From NCBI GenBank assembly GCA_002261195.1, contig MVBO01000007.1, forward strand, positions 227,447 through 291,446: 64,000 nt of DNA. The letters are read 5' to 3'. The notes under the pieces were generated by a model. It worked only from the letters and a program-made list of their open reading frames with translations, was not told the DNA's origin and did no database searches. The stretch is from Bifiguratus adelaidae (Eukaryota > Mucoromycota > Endogonomycetes > Endogonales). The translations under genes were made by a program, and so were the position numbers. This document shows, one piece after another, positions 10,811-22,110 of this stretch (position 1 is the stretch's first letter; every line of letters begins with the position of its first letter).

Positions 10811-13800
10811 ATGTTGAACAGTAGAGACAGGCAGCTACAGTGCCTGCTTTGGCTGGTGTGTACGCTTGGTCTCTTGTTCTGTCTGAGCGTTGATGCCGCC
10901 CTGTCTGCGAATCAGACGAATGCCTTGTTATGGGGAACATATAGACCCAATCTGTACTTTGGAACAAAGCCGCGCCTACCAGAGTCGTTGATGACGGGTC
11001 TGCTATGGTTCAACTCTGCTTCACCTGAAGGTATGCGCAGTAAGTGGTCTTCCGAATACCTTGACAGGTTCATCTCACTATATGCGGTTACAGCTATTCG
11101 TCACTCGTGCGAACAAGGAGACAACCTGGCTGGCTACGGTTACAATAAACACGACGGACGGGAGTATGCCGAGCAGACGATCCACGATGATGCCAATAAC
11201 CTGGTTATCACCACACAATTCGTCAAGATACCTGGTGGTGAGCATGGAGGACATTGGATTGCTCGCATCAGGGGACGCGCGTCGAACAGCGAATTGCCCA
11301 TGGCTACGACATCGGCCATGTTTTACATTGGGCTTGAAGGCTTGGGCGATTTGCAATTGACGAGCAAGAAGGATTCAAAGGTGAGGAATTGATTGGCAGA
11401 GAGCATGGATATTCATTTCTGGAGCTAGGGCATCTCCTCGGATGTACATTTGAAAGGATCAACTCCCGACCTAGGCAGCTTTGAAGCTCATATCATGGCT
11501 GGTGAGTCCCTTGGATACGTCATTTAACTGTGCAGGTATTCATGGCTGCCTGCAGGTACCAATTCTGCAAGGCCATCGAATGGATTGGGTGTAGATCTCT
11601 CCAAAACGCATTATTGGATCACACGGATACAGGATGGCATGTTGTGGCGTGCAAAAGGTAGTGCATTCTGTCTGAGATGGCAACATTAATTCATCGAGTA
11701 TTAATTAGAGGCGATTCTGGAGAATATCATCCGCGAAGCGAATCAGAAAGCAGCAAAGTACGGACACGAGGCAAGCTTGCAGAATCTTCCTGCGCTCTTC
11801 ACCCTCTCCGACAAGGCCGACAGTAATGGTGATCCAAATCTCTTTGTATTTCAGTTACAGTTTCAAGGCGAATTTGAGGTAGCTTTTTGCCATTTCTGTC
11901 CATGTCAAGCCCTGACTTCGTTATACAGTTTGATGTGGTGTTTGATTCCAACAGTTCTCAGGAAAGAGCTCCAATAGATCGTAAGTCGGAGCGAGTCTCA
12001 CGCAACGTCGAAATTGCTCACTCCTCGTCCTAGGAGCTGCAATTTTGGAATTGATCGACGAGCGGCGTTCAGCCTATGACCAGCGTTTCGACCGCATTTT
12101 CGAATTGGAAAACAAGAACTTTTCGCCAGCTGAGATTGATTTCGGACGGTACATGCTGTCCAACTTGCTTGGCGGTATTGGATACTTTTATGGCTCCAGC
12201 ATCGTTCAGACGACAGCTCAAGGAGTCATCTCTGACGAGGACGACGAGGATTTCCGGGACGAGCTCGACGCACTTGTCAGTCAAGATTCTGCACCAGCTT
12301 TGACTGAGCCTCAAGAGTTATTTACTGCCACGCCCAGTCGACCCTTCTTTCCGCGTGGTTTCTACTGGTAATGGGCATTAGCAAGTGAATACGGAGCACT
12401 AAGCACAATGTAGGGACGAGGGATTTCATCAGTTACTGATCGGTAAATGGGACAATGATCTGAGGTAAGGCGCCATGAATCAGATTTTGGCAAAAGCGGT
12501 ACAAACTAACATTGGATCGCAGTCTCGATATTATCGAAAGCTGGATCTCACTCATCGACAACAATGGATGGGTAGCACGCGAGCAGATTTTGGGTGATGA
12601 GGCACGCTCCAAAGTACCTGAGGAATTCCAAACACAGTTCCCCGAGTACGCCAATCCACCAACGTTGTTGCTGGCTATCCAAGCGTTTGTCAATAGACTC
12701 GACAAGGTCCTTGAAGGTGTTGACTCTGGCGTACATATGGCCCATGATCCTAGATTACCTGGTGGCCAACAGATCCACTTTAGTGGTGTGAATCAAACAG
12801 CGTCTTCTCCCACCCGTGATGCCGATCGCAATGCCTATTTGCTCGACCAAACGCTCGCAAAAAACTATCTCCTTCGCATCTATCCCAAACTGCGATTGAA
12901 TTGGAACTGGTTCCGCAAGACACAACGTGGTGAACTCAAGGAATGGGGACGGAGAGCCAAATCTCGAGAAGCCTATCGATGGCGAGGCAGGACGCCAGAC
13001 CATTGTCTGACATCCGGACTGGATGATTACCCTCGGGCTAACCCACCCCATATCGGAGAGTTGCACGTGGACTTGCTCTCATGGATGGGTTTTGCGACCA
13101 AGCTATTGGGTAATATTGCAAGCAAGCTTGGCGACCCATTCGAAGAGGATGTTGAAGAGTATGCTGAGGTAGAGCTAAACATTCTACGAAATCTTGATGG
13201 TACGGACAGTTCGCCTTTGCCCTGATTAACGCTGCTTGATTGACCTTGCCTTGTCCAGACCTGCATTGGATCGACCAGCAAAAGGCCTACTGTGACCTGA
13301 CTGTGGATGAAGAGACGAGTAAGTTAAGCAGAGAGTGATACAAGCTGCTTTACTCATGAATCCTAGTGAACTCCGTACCGGTCTGCCATCAAGGATACCT
13401 TTCCATATTCCCGATGACTCTTGGGCTCTTGCCCGCCGACTCACCCAAGCTAGGTGCCATCTTTGACATGATAGAAGACCCCGAAAGGATGTGGTCTCCC
13501 TATGGCTTGCGATCCCTCTCGAAAAGCGATCCGTTATACAGAACGGGTGAGATCTATTGGCGAGGACCCGTGTGGATGAACATCAATTACCTCGCCTTAC
13601 GCAGCTTGCACTTGGTCAGTCTTCTGTGGGGTCTCGTGATCATTTACTGACTGGTGCATTCTAGAATTATATGCATACTCCAGGACCGTACCAAAAACAA
13701 GCTCAGAGGATATACAAGAACCTTCGACGCAACATTATAGACAACGTTTATAGAGTCTATGAACGAACTGGATTCGTGTGGGAGCAATACTCGGATATAG

Positions 13801-13877
13801 ATGGAGAAGGTCTGCGTAGTCATCCCTTCACTGGATGGACAAGTCTGGTGCTGTTGATGATGGCGGAAGAGTATTAG
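10811..13877 (+). CDS. CWH41: ER mannosyl-oligosaccharide glucosidase (glucosidase I, GH63)
   Basis: Twelve exons: 10811-11039, 11094-11380, 11429-11501, 11556-11657, 11709-11878, 11929-11980, 12034-12367, 12414-12464, 12523-13199, 13259-13318, 13367-13614 and 13665-13877. The product has 831 residues, the usual size. The enzyme removes the outermost glucose from N-glycan precursors in the ER lumen. A hydrophobic signal anchor covers residues 9-30. Conserved GH63 blocks are RHSCEQGDNL with KVPGGEHGGHW, YWDEGFHQLLIGKWD, EYANPPTLLLAI, RWRGRTPDHCLTSGLDDYPR, IYWRGPVWMNINYLALRSL and EGLRSHPFTGWTSLVLLMM. The first intron (11040-11093) is 54 nt, in frame and stop-free, so its retention would only insert residues. 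The assignment is secure. Confidence 0.95.
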
Positions 13878-14253
13878 GATAGATCATTAACAGGTCTTTG
13901 TTTTGGCCATGTACTGATATACATTCTTGTCTAAGCGTCTCTTCCACTCACTTACTCACCCTTTAACCTCGCTGACATAGTGCAGGTGCTTGATCTCGTT
14001 AGTATGAGCACAAAACACCGCATTCCCTCTGCAAAAACAAGGCATCAGCATCGTGTCTTGCAATGTCCCACCATCACTCAAACGTCCTGTGTCATCAGTA
14101 GGAACAATTGGTACAATATATAAAAGCTGTTTCCGCATGCTTGCATTCAGTATCCCATGTCTCATCACTTGACCATGACCCCTCAATTGCCATCCAACAT
14201 CTCCCAATACTTACCTGCAAGAAAAAGAAGTGGCTTAATTAACGTTGATCCAA
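13878..14253. other. Intergenic between CWH41 and the CCDC137-like gene
   Basis: About 375 bases. A 251-nt frame open on the minus strand (14207-13956) has no recognisable motif and no good start context. TATATAAAA near 14117-14125 may be a core promoter element for the downstream gene. Nothing else was seen. Confidence 0.4.
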
Positions 14254-15188
14254 ATGCCGCACAAAAGACGAAAGCTCAGTGAGAGAAAGGCAGCAAGAGA
14301 GGAAACGTAAGGTTGAATGCTTGTTGAATGATAAAGACTTAGGGATATATGCGCAGGGATCTGGCTCCTGTGAGTGTCAGTCGAGATGCTCCTCGAGGAT
14401 TCCGAGACTTGATGCAGCTACAAACCTTGGCTGAAAAGAAGCAGCAGCAAGCCAAGCCAAAGCCTAAGCCTAGTAAGCAAGAGGTAAGCGTGCCTAGAGA
14501 CACGACCGAGAAGGAGGGCTGACAGGCTGGCATAGACCAAACTTGAAATAAGGCCTGGCGAGCGCATGAAAGACTTTCATCGGTAGATAGCTCTTTCATT
14601 CAATGTCATATGTATGTTCATGCTTGTTGTTCTAGCCGTGTTGACGAGGAAATGAAAGACCGCATGCTTCACTCTTTGCAAAGGAGCAAGACGACGAGTA
14701 TTCGCAAGAAGAAGAACAGAGAACAACGTAAACTGAAGCAAAAGGCCAAAATGATGGGAGATTTGGAAGAGCTGGAAGCCAAGGACTTTGATCAGTTGCA
14801 GGACAAGGTCAAGTTTGGTGAGGTGGCTCAAGCACCACCGACGTTGACGAAAATACCCAGGAAGATTGGCGGTGGACAAAACAAGGTAAGGTCGAGGGAA
14901 GGCATTGACTTGGCCAATCAGTATCGCTCATTCTGTATCGTTTCGTAGGCGGCATTAGCAGCCTTGTTGGCAAAGGGAGAAAAAGAAAAGACGGAGGATG
15001 GCGGCAATGAATCGTCCGAGGACGAAAATATGAAGGAATTCAAGGCTTTGAACCGGCGAAAGCTCAGAAATATGGACCCAGCGCAAAAGCGTGTATTGGA
15101 AGCGCAACGCGAGAAGGCTGTTGCATTTTATCGGGCGCAAAAGGCAAAGCGATTGACTGCGGCTGGGAAAACACCATTCGGCGTATAA
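14254..15188 (+). CDS. CCDC137-like basic nucleolar protein
   Basis: Exons 14254-14306, 14357-14483, 14536-14582, 14636-14885 and 14949-15188 give 238 residues. The start is ATG 14254, whose exon MPHKRRKLSERKAAREE joins in phase to TDLAPVSVSRDAPRGF. The protein is very lysine/arginine-rich, with a conserved-looking block LEIRPGERMKDFHRRVDEEM, a coiled, charged middle (RKKKNREQRKLKQKAKMM), and a C-terminus of repeated charged helices. This order resembles coiled-coil protein CCDC137 and its fungal relatives, which are nucleolar and probably linked to ribosome assembly. The assignment is from pattern memory. The coding call is firm because all five exons keep phase; the name is moderate. Confidence 0.75.
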
Positions 15189-15378
15189 TAGATTATGTAC
15201 AACCTGTAAACCTCTCAACTAACACCATTCAAGTGTATCATATTCACCATCACGCACACTTCCTTTTCAGAAGACCAGGTCTCGATCGCTTATCAAAAGG
15301 CATTTAATCTACTCTTCCAATGAGATGGATATTGGTCTAGTTCATTGTGAGGATTCGTGGATTAGATATATATAGTAC

Positions 15379-18300
15379 TTAATCAGCTTCCGCATCGTCC
15401 TCTACAACGCAAATGATCAGTGGCGAGCTTTGACGCATGTAAACCTTGATGACACCTACCAGCAATGATGCGCAGAAACACTTCTTCAAGGGTGGTTTGC
15501 GAGAGACCCCAGTCAGTGATACCATACTCCTTCTTGTGAGCCTCAATCTCTCGGAAGAGCATAGGAATCAAGCCCTTTTGCGCCTCGAATTCGTAGGACA
15601 CATGAATCACAAAGCTGTCGAGCTTCGTCGCACTTGATGGCAACAAGCTCTCAATGTAGTTGGAGACTCGTTCGGTATCTTCTGGCTTGCACGTGAACTC
15701 GAGCTTGAATCCACGGCCGTATACTTCCTTCAGTCGTAATTGGTTGCCCAAACATCTGAAGGTACCTTTGGCCATGATACCGATACGATGGCATAGAACT
15801 TCCGCTTCTTCCATGGAATGCGTGGTCAATATGAGAGTTCTTCCTTGCTTGGCTTCGTTGATGATGGTCCAAATGAGACGTCGAACTTCCGGATCCAAAC
15901 CGGTCTAGAAAAACGCGAATCAGAAAGCGTTCAAACCGTTGTCGGCAAACTTACGGTTGGCTCATCCAAGAAAACAACGCCAGGATCGCCAATGAGGGAA
16001 ATAGCAATACTCAAACGTCGCTTTTCACCACCCGACAAACCCTTCGATAGTCGATTGCGGAATGGTTCAAGGCTCACCATCCTCAAGGACCGCATCATGG
16101 CAGCATTTTCTTCTTTTGGTGGAATACCTTTTAGACGCGCGTAAAAAAGGAGATGTTCTCCCACCGTAAGGTCATCCCACAGGATGTCATGTTGTGGACA
16201 AACGCCAATTGAACGGTACACGTCCGACATTTGCGTCCTGGTGTCGTAGCCGGCAAGAATGGCTTCTCCGCTCGTGGGCTTATAAAGACCGGTGAGTATG
16301 GAGATCAACGTAGTCTTGCCGGCACCGTTAGGTCCAAGCAGACCGAAAATGATGTTCGGCTCCACGGCAAAGGACATGTCTTTCACCGCCAACTTATTTC
16401 CGGCGCCGTAGAGCTTTCGCATACGTTTCATGACCAGGGGCGATGACGGGTCATAGTCACCGCGCAAAACACGAGCTCGCTCTGCTTTGACGTCGGCATC
16501 CTCGAACTGTGTCTCCTCTGGGTCAACGTCGTTAGCAAGCGGGCCATTTTCCAACGTGACATCGCGAATCGCGTGACGTTCTTGTCGTCGCTGAAAGAAT
16601 TCCGTCACCGGAAAGTGCCATGGCTTGCGCACACCATATTGAGAAGGAAGGACGCTGCTAAGATAAGCGGCTATGATCAAGTAGACAACTGCCTCTACCG
16701 CAAGATAAATGAGGGCGCGAAGCACTTCATCGTCACCACGGAGATCAGAGATGCGGTAGGGTATGGGAGCTTTCCCGATGGTTCGTCGAGAGAGCAAGCT
16801 AAGTGCGCGATAGAAGGCAAAGGGTGGCCATATAAAGTATCCCTTCGGAGCTTGATTCGTGAAAAGAAAGTCAAGAGCCGCATTGATAATGACACCTCCA
16901 AGGACGATCAAGAAGGTAACTACCAAGGCTGTTCGATTCTTATTGAAAAAGGCAGCGAAAAAGAAGGCGAGAGCATTCTGCGTGAATCCCCAGATGAAGA
17001 ACAAGAGGAGATAGACGCCTGGCTGAGTCCGCGTGAATAGTTCCATCTGGCAAGCAAAGCCAGCAATGATGAAAACGAGCGTGGAAAGAACGTGAAGAGA
17101 GTAAAAGTGGAGGTAGTGGGTCATGTAATAGGTTCGCACTTTCAGTCCATTCTAGATAATGTTGGTCAAGGCGTCCAAAAGCCATGTTCACTTACCATTT
17201 TCATCATCACCAAGATCCGCTCTTCCTTCTCGCGTACAAGAATAATAACAAAGATGGGCAACAAGAATGACACACCAAATGGATAGAGCACGCGTCCAGC
17301 CAGGGTGGCAATGGGTATATTGACCTGGGAAGAATAGTAATCCGGCATAACACGGTAACCATGGGTGATGGTGGCATTGGCCAAGGCGCTTGCATTGGAT
17401 GCGCGCATGAAGGCGTTGGAGAGCATACTTTGCTGTACCATTTGTCTGAAGCCCCTCGATGGGAATGAAGCTGCATTTGCAAGTCGCGAGTCCGTACCGT
17501 ACTGCAGAGTGTAATTCCATGTCTTTGCGTCAGTGTTGATGGCGTCAAATATCAAGGCGCCCCAGGGCATTTCGGTCACAATGCTTGCAATATTTGCATA
17601 AAATTCAAGGGTGACTTCGGGAGGAGGGTTGGAATCCAACAAGGCGGACTTGTTGACAGTGGAGAGTTGGTTGATGGTGTCTCGAATCTTGGCCGTCAGG
17701 TACGAAGTAGTGTTGGAACGGGGCTCGGAGGAATCAATTTTGATGAAATAAGGCACCGGCTGGAAATCGGAAAGAACATATCGTTGAGTGGGATCGGAGG
17801 TGGCATTGTTGATGGTGATGTTGGCGTAGAGATTGAGGTCGATCGAACCGAGTAATCCAGTGGAAGTGGTGTCGTTCGGCCAAGGAAAGCCGGCCTGGCC
17901 AGGTTGAGGTCCAGAGTAGTTTGCATTTTGGCCAATAGGTAGGTAAGGTAAGAACTGCGCAATTTGCGCGTACTGTGGGTTGGCACCAATGATAGCCGAT
18001 GGATTAAGTGCGGCGGACGCATTGCCTCCAGTAGCAGCTAAGGGATTGCCGCCTGCTGAGCCGCCGGATAGACCCCCGGCTAATGTGGCAACGCCTTGAA
18101 TACCGCCCGGAATAGAGACGCTAGGCAGCTGTGGTTTTGCACCAGAATTCACGCCAGTATTATCCCACACATAGGCCCATGGCGATGTTTGCGATTGCGA
18201 AAGGTCGATAGGGTAGGCGAGATTTTGAACGGAAAACCAGCCTCCTTGTGGGTCAGGCTGGAATGTACTATACCCAGAAATCAGCATTCAAGCCCACGAA

Positions 18301-19110
18301 CTCTTATCAAGAAACTTAACCTATCCCTCCGGAAAGCATTGGCAATCTGTGGGTTATTCTCATATGGCGCGCGATATTCGTAATCGTGCTCAAACCACCA
18401 GACACAGCCTGCAGAAATTTGTGGTCCAAGCGTTTGTGGAATGACCTTGTAGTTGGTGAAATTGATGTACTTAGCGTCGTTGGGTGCCTTTGGATACTGT
18501 GAAATAGGTACACCAGGGAGCGTAGAGTTATCCGTAACGCCCAAAGCGATGCCCTGAGCGTTGGTGGCGTTCTGGTCGGAACACGTAATAAAAACTGCCA
18601 TGACATCAGTTGCACAATCTAAACCAACAAAGCACTACTCACCGCTTGGCGGACTAGTATTGACAACGAGCATCGTGATGATAAAGCCGAGCAACCAGCT
18701 GACAACGACCATCAACAAGGGGCACAAGGCCACACAGCAGATATTGACCACATACTGCCGCTTCTGATAAGCAAGCGTTTTACGTGTCTATGCAAAGACA
18801 TCCAGCAAGATAGGCATCGTCAGTACAAGGCTTGCTCTACTGGCCAAGCACTTACCAACGCACGTATCTGATAACTCTTTACCGGTCGAGGCGACTTGTC
18901 CGCCAAGACCGTCTCTGTGACTGGAAATGTACTTTCACTTCCTTTCCAATCCACTCCATTGGCGTCTTTGCTATGGCCATGCTTGTCTGAGTCCCCATCT
19001 GACATTCGCTCATCGATAGTCGTCGACCCTGGAGTCGATATCACCGAGGCGCTTGTGGGTGCTCTACTATCATTTTCATTCACCGTCTCAATGACATCAC
19101 GGCCATCCAT
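15379..19110 (-). CDS. ABC transporter, ABCA (ABC1) family, half-size
   Basis: Exons, 5' to 3': 19110-18856, 18787-18643, 18594-18321, 18267-17196, 17151-15955, 15904-15460 and 15401-15379, for 1136 residues. ABCA transporters move or flip lipids across membranes. Residues 1-85 are a Ser/Thr/Asp-rich cytosolic tail. A first membrane helix (ICCVALCPLLMVVVSWLLGF) is followed by a large extracytosolic domain of roughly 400 residues, with several N-x-S/T sites. Five more hydrophobic helices lie within about 565-740. One nucleotide-binding domain then shows Walker A GPNGAGKT (near 855), Q-loop CPQHDILWDD, signature LSGGEKRR, Walker B VVFLDEPT and H-loop THSMEEAE. There is a single TMD-NBD unit, unlike animal full-length ABCA. 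Substrate is unknown. Confidence 0.9.
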
Positions 19111-19355
19111 GGCGTATCAGCCTAGACCGTTGTTGAGAGCGGTAACTGCAAGAAAGCGAGGGAGGAAAGGGGCAGAGAACACAAGACGAACGCTTCGATC
19201 GTTGGCAAAGAATTCGTTTCATTCCACGCTGCGATTTCCTTTTTGGGAAGCCACGTTTTGAGATTGTTCTTTGATCTCGCGCGTCAAAGGTTGGCTTCTA
19301 GAGAGCCATTGCGCGCTACTCAATGTCCCTATAGCACAGTGTACATGGACGAGGA

Positions 19356-19364
19356 ATGACTCAT
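19356..19364. promoter_or_regulatory. Gcn4/CPC1-type box ATGACTCAT
   Basis: A perfect 9-bp palindrome matching the Gcn4/AP-1 consensus lies 126 nt upstream of the rvt start codon. A half CRE (GACGTCA, 19373-19379 area) follows closely. In yeasts and Neurospora this sequence is bound by the amino-acid-starvation activator Gcn4/CPC1. Its use here is inferred from sequence only. Confidence 0.55.
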
Positions 19365-19430
19365 GTCCAACGACGTCATAGAATGGGGTGGCGCAGTTGG
19401 ACTGCATGTGCCGCAGCCACGGCGCCAAGC

Positions 19431-19436
19431 TATAAA
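19431..19436 (+). promoter_or_regulatory. TATA box of rvt
   Basis: TATAAA lies 54 nt before the ATG at 19490, downstream of the Gcn4-type box. The spacing is reasonable for a core promoter, and no other TATA-like element lies in the gap between the ABCA gene and rvt (19111-19489). The rest of that 379-nt gap holds no coding signal. Confidence 0.5.
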
Positions 19437-19489
19437 TTGATTGCGCGGATGATCTTGCACGCTCTCATCCTTGCTCTTGCCTACCGATC

Positions 19490-22021
19490 ATGGAGACTAC
19501 ACTCAACCAGCTCTACTACGAGGTCACCACCGTCAAGATCAATGAGTTGCAAAGTCGAAAGGCGCTTGTGCAAGATCACTATGACCAGGTACTGCGTGAT
19601 GTGGCGGCTGCGCACAACCTTCACGCAAAGGTTCGTCTTCTCTATGAAGGCATTCATGGGTCTCCTTTAGTAGAAGATCGACTTTCCGTGGACCGGGCTG
19701 GCTCATTCGTTAAGAGCATACATCGTGATCCATCCATAAGCCCAGCTCTCCTTGAGCACTGGCAAAATGTACTGCTTGATCAGGTGCATCACTCCATGGA
19801 AAAGTGCAGATATTCCTGCCTGCTTGGTTTCATCCTGCAGGAAGAGCTATCGACTTGCAAATCGCCTTTGTTTGAGGCCTCAGACTTTCTCATGGTCAAG
19901 AACGACGCTGCCGGTCCAGCCAATGAACGCGAGAAGACCATTCAAGAACTCGAAAAGCGTGTGTTTCGTGCTGGAACAGTTGACACTCGAGCTTTCCGTG
20001 AATACTTGAATCGTTTGTTTGATATGAAGGATCCCAATGTCAAGTCCGCTGTCAACGACTCTCGGCTTGGCACCAAAAACTTCTGTGATCATCTGCTTAT
20101 GGACACCATCGAACCTAAGGAGGTGAAACTATGCATCGAGGCTTTGCTCGCCTCTAATCTCATTGATGGTCCAAAGAAAGAGGCATTGCAACAGCTCAAA
20201 GACAATCCACAGTATCTGCAAGATTTGGGTACATTGCTCACGAATCGGTTGCATGCCATCGATCAATGGAGGTGGCCTGCAGGAGATGTCTATGTCGATG
20301 TAAGAAGGTCGATTCAGGGAAGATACCGAGCATTTTTGGAGGAGGAAGTTAGTACAGCTCTCTTACTGCAATACGTTGGTGTCAGACTTTCGGTGCATAT
20401 CCGATACAATCTGACGCTCCTATATGAGAGCAATGTTTGGAAGCTCAACGACATGGCTAATGAAGGAATTGAAGAGATACGACGAAGCACACACAAAGGG
20501 GCACTGTTGTCCATGCTTCCATCTACTTTTGCAGCGCAAGGCACCGCGGCCGGTGTATACGATGAAGCTTCGGACTCTGATTGCTTTTGTACCACCAAAC
20601 GAGAGAACAATGCTGTGGACGTCAAGAACAAGATCATACATGTGCTTTCTACCGAAGCACAGCTGTCCAAGGCTATGCACCCAGCTGAACTCTTCACGGT
20701 TGTCCGTACCGATCTCGAATGGTTTGGACCATCGATACAACATCATGCAATCAAGGTTCTGCTTGAGTTTCTTGGTGTTCCCGACTTGTGGGTTAACTTT
20801 ATGATGCGTTTTCTGCAAGTGCCTATGCGTTTTACTCGTGACGCAGCTGAAGAGCCCAAGGTTCGCAAATGCGGAGTACCTATTTCCCATCCCTTGTCTA
20901 CGCTGTGCGGCGAGATTCTCTTGTTCTTTATGGAGACCGCCGTCAACCAGCAAACAGGCTTGTTGCTTTCTCGGGTTCACGACGACTTTTGGTTCTGGCA
21001 TCACAAGCAAGATAAAGTCATTAAAGCATGGCAAATCATGCAGGAGTACGCGACATTGGTGGGTCTCAAGTTCAACGACAAGAAGTCTGGTTCTGCTGTC
21101 ATTACAGCGGATGCAGCTCCCGGAGTTCAGGCGCCTTTTGGACCGGAAGGCTTGCCTCAGAATACGGTGCGATGGGGCTCGCTTGTTTTGGCAACCGATG
21201 GATTGTTTCTGATTGACAAGGAGGAGATCAAGCCTCGCCTGGAAGAGATGAAGAACCGCCTGGCATCTGCAAAGACAATCATGTCTTGGATCAATATCTA
21301 CAACAAGTTCATGGCATTTTTCATTCGGGGATGTGGTAAAACAGCCAAGGTCCTCGGTGAACAGCACATAATCAAGGTTGCTGATACGTTAGCATGGATT
21401 CAAAGACAAGTCTTTGCAGCACATGATGGGCAAGTACTGGCAGCCCTGCAATCTCAATTTCCTCTGCTACAACAAGAATCCATCATGGATATGTGGGCAT
21501 TTTGGCCGCTTGTGGCAGGAGGTCTCGGTATTCACAATCCGTTCTTGGATATCAACGCCATGCAAGACGCCGTCGGGCCTGATGAGATCATTGACTTTAC
21601 GGACCTTCCACAAGGAGACGAACATGAATGGAAAGCCAATGAAGAACGCAAAGCCAACGCCATTAAGGACGGTAAAGGATATTCATGGGAAGCGGCATAC
21701 AAGCCAGAAAGCTTTGATCAGTATTGCGAGAAACGGGAGAAATCAGATTCTAACAGATGGTACAAAAGATACAAGGACTTGACGAGCCTCGTGGAGCCGA
21801 ACATACCCAAGACCATTGCCAAGGATGCGCGTGACCAATTGGATGCGGCTCTAGGAAAGAGAAATACGTCTACCGCGACTTATGCACAACGCGTCATTGG
21901 CTATTACGAGAATCAGCTCGGTCGCACTCTTGGGACTTTGCAGCTGATTGATTTGAGTCTGATACCCAAAACACTCGTCGACTCCCTTAGAAAAGCTAAG
22001 ATAGATTGGGATGACGAGTAG
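19490..22021 (+). CDS. rvt: Cellular reverse transcriptase-related protein of the rvt class
   Basis: A single 843-residue frame starts at ATG 19490. The N-terminal 300 residues are mostly helical, with predicted coiled segments. The polymerase core follows: motif A is RTDLEWFGPSI (aspartate 408), motif B is CGVPISHPLSTLCGEIL, motif C is RVHDDFWFW (Asp 498 and 499, with His in place of the usual Tyr), and motif D/E is GLKFNDKKSGS and VRWGSLVL. There is no endonuclease, RNase H, gag-like or zinc-knuckle domain, no LTR, no poly(A) tail and no target duplication. It sits neatly between two single-copy genes. This combination fits rvt, the domesticated reverse-transcriptase gene class known from fungi, plants, protists, rotifers and some bacteria; Neurospora RVT polymerises NTPs in vitro. 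The cellular role is unknown. Confidence 0.85.
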   Translation: METTLNQLYYEVTTVKINELQSRKALVQDHYDQVLRDVAAAHNLHAKVRLLYEGIHGSPLVEDRLSVDRAGSFVKSIHRDPSISPALLEHWQNVLLDQVHHSMEKCRYSCLLGFILQEELSTCKSPLFEASDFLMVKNDAAGPANEREKTIQELEKRVFRAGTVDTRAFREYLNRLFDMKDPNVKSAVNDSRLGTKNFCDHLLMDTIEPKEVKLCIEALLASNLIDGPKKEALQQLKDNPQYLQDLGTLLTNRLHAIDQWRWPAGDVYVDVRRSIQGRYRAFLEEEVSTALLLQYVGVRLSVHIRYNLTLLYESNVWKLNDMANEGIEEIRRSTHKGALLSMLPSTFAAQGTAAGVYDEASDSDCFCTTKRENNAVDVKNKIIHVLSTEAQLSKAMHPAELFTVVRTDLEWFGPSIQHHAIKVLLEFLGVPDLWVNFMMRFLQVPMRFTRDAAEEPKVRKCGVPISHPLSTLCGEILLFFMETAVNQQTGLLLSRVHDDFWFWHHKQDKVIKAWQIMQEYATLVGLKFNDKKSGSAVITADAAPGVQAPFGPEGLPQNTVRWGSLVLATDGLFLIDKEEIKPRLEEMKNRLASAKTIMSWINIYNKFMAFFIRGCGKTAKVLGEQHIIKVADTLAWIQRQVFAAHDGQVLAALQSQFPLLQQESIMDMWAFWPLVAGGLGIHNPFLDINAMQDAVGPDEIIDFTDLPQGDEHEWKANEERKANAIKDGKGYSWEAAYKPESFDQYCEKREKSDSNRWYKRYKDLTSLVEPNIPKTIAKDARDQLDAALGKRNTSTATYAQRVIGYYENQLGRTLGTLQLIDLSLIPKTLVDSLRKAKIDWDDE

Positions 22022-22110
22022 AAAAGTATACCCTGCATATTGTACATTATTATTGTATTTACATGTATGTAATAGCACATTGAGAAGCAAATAGAATCGC
22101 AGCGGAAGAT

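Noticed and set aside
13956-14207. Minus-strand 83-codon frame between CWH41 and the CCDC137-like gene
   Set aside because: No recognisable domain, no splice partners in phase, and it probably lies in promoter sequence of the downstream gene.
20420-21367. 315-codon minus-strand open frame
   Set aside because: Shadow of the rvt RT core; rich in Cys, Arg and His with no motif, while the plus strand holds all catalytic motifs.
19490-22021. rvt frame as part of a retrotransposon
   Set aside because: No LTRs, terminal repeats, poly(A) tail, endonuclease, RNase H or integrase are present, and flanking genes are tightly packed and ordinary on both sides.
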